From: Euglena gracilis
Lineage: Eukaryota > Euglenozoa > Euglenophyceae > Euglenales > Euglenaceae
Length of the DNA stretch: 22,491 nt
Assembly (NCBI GenBank): GCA_900893395.1
Contig: CAAHFI010062867.1
Span: 1 to 22,491 of the forward strand
Direction: 5' to 3'
In this document: positions 18,401 to 22,491 of the stretch, piece after piece
How the letters are laid out: each line of letters starts with the position of its first letter
How positions within the stretch are numbered: position 1 is the first letter of the stretch
Position numbers and translations under genes: made by a program
Notes under the pieces: generated by a model
The model's database searches: none
Told to the model about the DNA's origin: nothing
What the model saw: the letters and a program-made list of their open reading frames with translations, nothing else

Positions 18401-18575
18401 CATGACAGCACAAAACAAAGGCATGCCAGGCAGTTACGGCCTGCCCGGCGCAGAGGACCTCTGCCCCGGGTGGCAGGCGGGGCGCCAGCCTAAGAACCCG
18501 CGACCGACCTGGGGCGGATCTCCAGGGTACCTGCCATCACTGGCAGGGCGTGGCCCGACACGCCGTCAAGCGGGA
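18302..18575 (+). other. Structured direct repeats of unit C (two copies)
   Basis: The hairpin CCTGCCG-ATCAC-CGGCAGG lies at 18329-18347, and its partner CCTGCC-ATCAC-TGGCAGG at 18530-18547 (one A fewer than in B). The downstream GCGTG/CACGC stem and CCCG/CGGG pairing are intact in the second copy. They are weakened in the first by G-to-C and C-to-A changes. Their positions relative to the ATGA at 18402 match unit B. Confidence 0.45.
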
Positions 18576-18828
18576 CGAAGGAGCAGAAAAATCCGTGCCC
18601 CGAAGCAGAAGCCAAGACCAGCACGACTGGAAGAAAGGGGCACGGATCGGGGAAGCCAAGAACCCCGGACCACCCCAAAGAGGGTACCAACAGCCCAACC
18701 CAAAAGGGGAGGCCCAAAGAGGAGGACAACAAACAAGAAAAGGCCAGACACAGCCCAGGAAAGGAGGAAGGGTGGCAAAGGCAACGTCACCCCACAAGGA
18801 AGCCGCAGGGCCAACCCCAAGGACAGGG
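18402..18828 (+). CDS. Unit C second ORF, cut by the LTR insertion
   Basis: It begins at the ATGA overlap at 18402 (CACCATGACAGC) with KGMPGSYGLPGAEDLCPGWQ. It carries HDWKKGARIGEAKNPGP (motif about 18637-18666, in the frame of 18550) and a Lys/Gln-rich stretch matching 12060-12215. The RGG box and CxxCxxC region expected from the B/C junction are absent because the LTR element starts at 18829. Confidence 0.45.
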
Positions 18829-19354
18829 TGTGTACCAGGCGTACTTCTGTCCCCTTCCGTTGAGGAAGTTAGGATGGAAGCAGATCCTATTAGGATTTCC
18901 TAATGGGTGCCCCTTCTCTCTCCACAGGTGGTATTTCTTTTATATTCTGTTATATTCTTCTTTATACCTTTTTCTCCGGACCGGACTTGGATATCCAGTC
19001 CGTCCTCCCTGCATTGCCCGTGCTTTTCGTCTTGGGAAGTGGGATAAGGGTTTTTTCTGTTACTCTGATTTTCAGTTCCAAGTAGGTGCGCCAAGGCGAA
19101 AGCGAAGGTTTTTTTTGGGAATTGGGAATCAGACGTACACTTGTAGCAGATTTGGTTACGATCCTACACATACTTCACAGAAGAAAGCTACCAGGTTTTA
19201 CACTTGGTAGCAGATTGGTTCGATCCTACGTTGACTGGGCAGCGGAGGCCCCTGCACCGTTATTACACGGTCGCAGCGTCAGCTCCCGGCTTCTAGTCAA
19301 CGTCTAAGCAGACGAGCAGGCTCCGGAAGGCTCTGTACGGTATTACCCGTTACA
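18829..19354 (+). repeat. Putative 5' LTR
   Basis: This is a segment of about 526 bp starting TGTGTACC and ending GTTACA (TG...CA). It contains an AT-rich stretch at about 18929-18975 with TATA-like words and a polypyrimidine-CACAG sequence at about 18911-18927. The second LTR would lie outside the window, so the assignment rests on the homology breakpoint, the TG/CA ends and the following primer-site candidate. Confidence 0.5.
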
Positions 19355-19361
19355 GCCCCTC

Positions 19362-19377
19362 TGGTGCCAGCACAACT
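19362..19377 (+). other. Candidate primer-binding site
   Basis: TGGTGCCAGCACAACT begins with TGG, as expected for complementarity to a tRNA 3' CCA end, and lies seven bases after the putative LTR end. I could not match it to a specific tRNA. Confidence 0.3.
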
Positions 19378-19419
19378 GCTTAGTTTTTGTGGGTTTTTGC
19401 TGTTTTTGCCATCAGAAAG

Positions 19420-22400
19420 ATGCAAAGCACAGGCCCCAACCATCAATTCAACTATGCCTTATTACAGGCATCATTGCAAGACATTGACCAAGAAACAAGG
19501 GATTGGAAGCTTTTATGTGAAAGTGCTTCCAGTTCCCACGCCGATGAGGCACAATTGGCTCAATTGTCAAGATTGCAACATTGTCATCATTGACAATGGT
19601 CGGCGATGAGCCCTCCACTTCATTGGCTCCAGAGGCTAATGCGGCCTCTTCCGCACTCACCTTGCCACAACGGGGGTATTCGCCTCTGTCTGCGGCACTG
19701 GTGCAGTTGCGCACACCGGAGAGACCCGTGGTGATTCCGCCACCGGGCTTCTCTGGTGATGGTGGCGCAGAAACCCCATGTTTCTTTTCAACACCACCCG
19801 CTCTACCACCGGCAAGCCCTTACAGAGCTTTGCCACCCACCGATATCGGGTGCTATCCCGCATTGCCTTGGCAAGTGGAGACTCGTCTAGTGGTACCGGA
19901 ATTTCCGGTACATCTCAACCCATGGATGGCTATGGAAGGGCACTCGTGAGCTCCTCACTGCTGAGGATGTGCAGGATATCGTTGCTCGGCTTCCAGGGGA
20001 TCACCCCTTGTGAGGCAGTTCAACCATGTACAACATTGCGTTGCAGGTGGCAACCGCACTGAACAAAGTGCTTCAGTTTGATGAGGACAACCAGAAACAT
20101 GCCTTCACCAAGCTGGAACACTGCTGAAATTACTTGCAGGAAGTTGGCAAATATTGCCAGAGGAATTTCGAAAGTGCGGGTATTGACCTTGCAAACTTTC
20201 GGGAACCTTTGACAAATGTGCCAACAACTCCCGCAGAACTTCCGGCAAATTAGTGAATGCATGCATGAAGCGGAAACGCGGAATGACTCCAAGTTTCTGC
20301 ACTTGCAAGACTCACTACAACGCTATCGGGACAAATGGAGTCCTGTTCATCCACGTTGTTGCATTTGCAACAACAGTTGCATGCACGACATTCCTCGTCT
20401 GCAAACAACCCACAATGGTGGATTTGTGTCTATGGACCATTTTACCACCTTGTCCGCAACTTTCCATGAATCGCAACACCGCATCATGCAGTTGTGCGAT
20501 GAAACGGAAAAGTTTCAGCAATTGCAGTCACAAGCCAACGAGAATTTTGCTCCCCACACGTATGTGCGGCAGTTGGAGGAGCGACTTTCCCGTTTGGAGC
20601 AGAAAACCTGCTATTGTGACGCGAATCAGGTTGGATTATCCAATCTGAGCGCGAAAATCGCGGAAATGGTACAACGGCAGGATTCCCTGCAGTTGCAGTT
20701 GCAATCCGACATTGAGGGATTAACTCGGCCATTGCGGGTTTGCAAACAAAGCTATTCCGCACTTTCCCACCGAGTTCCGGACATTAGCGGTATTCAACTG
20801 CTATTGGGGAACTCCAGACCCGGTATGCATCGGTGTCTACCAAATTGACGGAATGCAGTCTTTGCCTACAGGTTCCAGTTCACGGATTACCGAGAACCCT
20901 GATTTCAAGGCATTTTTATGACAAAATGCTCACCGACAACAGGTTGCAAGATTTTTGCAACAGCCTATTACGGCTTGAGGAGTCGGTGAATCGGAATGCC
21001 CGATCCACGCAAGGTAGATTATCAGGTTGGATGAGCGAATTTCTGCGTTTTTGGATAAACCACAACCCGGAAATTTGCCCGTGGGAACCACAACCGCGTT
21101 ATGGGATAACCTGCACCGGTTTGCACCCACCACCACACCAACCAAGGTGACACCACCTTTGCAGATTATCTCAACAGCTGTAAAAGCTTTAACGGGACAA
21201 CTCCAATTACTGGATGAGTCTCACGGGAAACTTGTCCAAGATGTCACCCAACGAAAGAATTCCGCACTTGGATGACTTTCCCGTTACCGCAAGCGTATTC
21301 ACGCTTTGGAGAATGAGGTTGACCGTATTTGCGGCCAACTCCAACTCGTTGAGCATTTGGAGCAAAGTGTGCATGACTTGTCTGTCGGTTTGGATAAAGT
21401 GTCCAACCAACAGCGGGTTTCACACCACGATTCGGCAGCATGCATTGCCGAAAGATGCACCAAATGTTACAGAGTTGCGTTTCCATAACCCGACTCTAGG
21501 TGCACATGCACCACCACCACCCGTGTCCCGAGTGTCACAATCCGCGATTTCCGCGAATTGTGCCACCATTGGCCTTGCCCACAACCCAAAACCAGTTTTT
21601 CGGAGGAATTTCCCATTACGGGAACCGAATTTTCGGAAACACGGCGATTCCGCCAAGTCTCCACCAAGAAATCCATCATTCATGCTTGTGCGCGGAATGA
21701 GCCAAACCCGTACACCAGGAGTGGGTCACATGTTGCATGCGCGACATACCCCAACACCGGAGTGTCCCCCTATTACGGGTGACCAACAGGGTTTGGGACC
21801 GGATTTCCGATACCAGGATTCACCTTCACCAGAAATTTCGCGATTCCGACAAGAATCCGGCCAGGATACGCTTGGTGCTCGAGCGTACCCAGGCCCAAAA
21901 ACCGCGGAATACCACCGAGGGTCATTGGGTTTCTCAGAAAGACGTCAAGGGCACCATCGCAATCGCGAAACAAGGTGAAACCCCAGTGGGATGGTGATCC
22001 AACCACATGGAGACAGTTTTTCCGGTCTGGGAGTATTACTGGGCATTGAAGGGGCCAACGCAGGACACAAACCCGGAGGTAATCAAGATGGAATTCATCG
22101 ATCGCCTCCAAAGGGATGAGAAGGAGCGCGCGCGACAACTTGTCATTCGCTACCGCGTTTCTTTTGATGACCTGGTGGAGCAATACGCTTCCACCAGTTC
22201 AAGTTTGGTCGCTAGGATTACCCTGGAGACCAAGTGGCGGCAATGCGCCTCACCACTATCGGAAGTGGAAGTCCATTGACCTTTGGTATGCCCAAATGGT
22301 TAGGACTTGCTGCTGAGAGATGAACTCAGTGAAAAGCAAATGCGCGAACAGTTTGATGCTGTTCTCATGCATTTCACGCCCAACCTCATTAAGGATATCC

Positions 22401-22491
22401 ACCGTGAGGAGTTGGCGAGTCATCCAATATGACTCTTGACCAACGCTGGAATTATGTTTCCAAGCAGTTGAAGCTATCACAGCTTCTTGGT
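19420..22491 (+). pseudogene. Broken gag-like region of the LTR element
   Basis: This region is in the place of gag, downstream of the LTR and primer site. It encodes Gln/Glu/Leu-rich coiled-coil-like segments in the first half (for example around 20216-20760) and a Pro/Ser/Thr-rich middle. Near 21975-22480 it carries a capsid-type segment recognisable by WDGDPTTW and later charged helices. The overall style is a Ty3-type Gag. The region is broken many times and does not read as one protein. Cys-His knuckles and pol domains are not seen before the window ends. It is treated as a fossil. An unrelated host gene is a less likely alternative. Confidence 0.5.

Larger units (their letters stand above)
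12480..18828 (+). mobile_element. Unit C: near-identical sister of unit B, interrupted by an LTR element
   Basis: Unit C repeats unit B domain for domain. It has an extra GA tract plus a duplicated leader segment (about 360 bp in all), so nuclease and RT positions are shifted by 6626 relative to B. Up to about 17430 differences from B are mostly single-base indels in homopolymers. Beyond that point substitutions become common. The frame changes more often than in B. The unit is cut at 18828, where an LTR retrotransposon replaces the expected continuation (B reads on into CTGGCAAACAGC near 12218). Confidence 0.75.
18829..22491 (+). mobile_element. LTR retrotransposon nested in unit C, broken, truncated by window end
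   Basis: The junction is set by comparison with unit B: both copies share CCAACCCCAAGGA-AGGG, after which only unit C changes to TGTGTACCAGG. From there base composition is much less GC-rich and homology to the PLE units ends. Parts seen are one LTR, a possible primer-binding site and a gag-like region. No protease, RT or integrase lies within the window, so the family cannot be fixed; the Gag style suggests Ty3-like. The element is younger than the B/C duplication it interrupts. It looks broken, with roughly ten or more breaks in the gag-like part, though sequence errors may inflate that. Confidence 0.6.

Noticed and set aside
18895-18930. Intron 3' splice site (CTAAT, polypyrimidine, CACAG)
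   Set aside because: The match is good, but no exon frame or 5' site is supported, and it lies within the putative LTR.
20484-22183. Minus-strand ORFs in the AT-richer region
   Set aside because: Short, without domains, and antisense to the gag-like region.

Overview
The window looks like a repeat-rich, non-genic stretch from a microbial eukaryote (alga or protist). The first 18.8 kb is strongly GC-rich, carries long GA and CAG microsatellites and contains only retroelement coding sequence. I see no host gene, tRNA or rRNA. The host lineage cannot be fixed from the sequence. VPV-type repeats and a GEAxxPGP motif make a dinoflagellate or other alveolate/algal host plausible, but that is inference.

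Layout, all on the + strand: three head-to-tail Penelope-like retroelement (PLE) units. Unit A (about 172-6074) is a diverged family. Units B (about 6219-12480) and C (about 12480-18828) are near-identical copies of a second family. Each unit codes, in order, a Trp-rich N-terminal region, a GIY-YIG endonuclease, a long linker, a reverse transcriptase (RT) with palm motifs DFTTMY / PMG / YIDD, a thumb, a Pro/Ser-rich linker, a Val-Pro repeat, a poly-Q or Ala/Pro stretch, and a conserved module (L-x-EWPxEWRE ... RIGEAxxPGP). The endonuclease lies in front of the RT, the permuted order known from Chlamys-type PLEs. Unit A is bracketed by about 430-bp direct repeats (172-598 and 5638-6074). The 5' leader of B recurs at the start of C. 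(GA)n tracts sit at the left edge or inside the leader of each unit.

The reading frames are cut by frame changes, many in homopolymer runs that differ between B and C by one base. Either the copies are decaying or the assembly keeps uncorrected long-read errors, so the coding features below are segments rather than one clean ORF per unit.

In the 3' half of the units two features stand out. One is a conserved ATGA stop/start overlap at 5327, 11787 and 18402, linking the RIGEAxxPGP-module frame to a downstream frame. The other is a pair of about 75-bp repeats that fold into a hairpin plus a possible pseudoknot, one copy just upstream of that overlap in B and C.

From 18829 the base composition drops abruptly. 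An LTR retrotransposon (one LTR at about 18829-19354, then a broken gag-like region to the window end) is inserted into unit C. It is a younger, nested insertion and looks broken.
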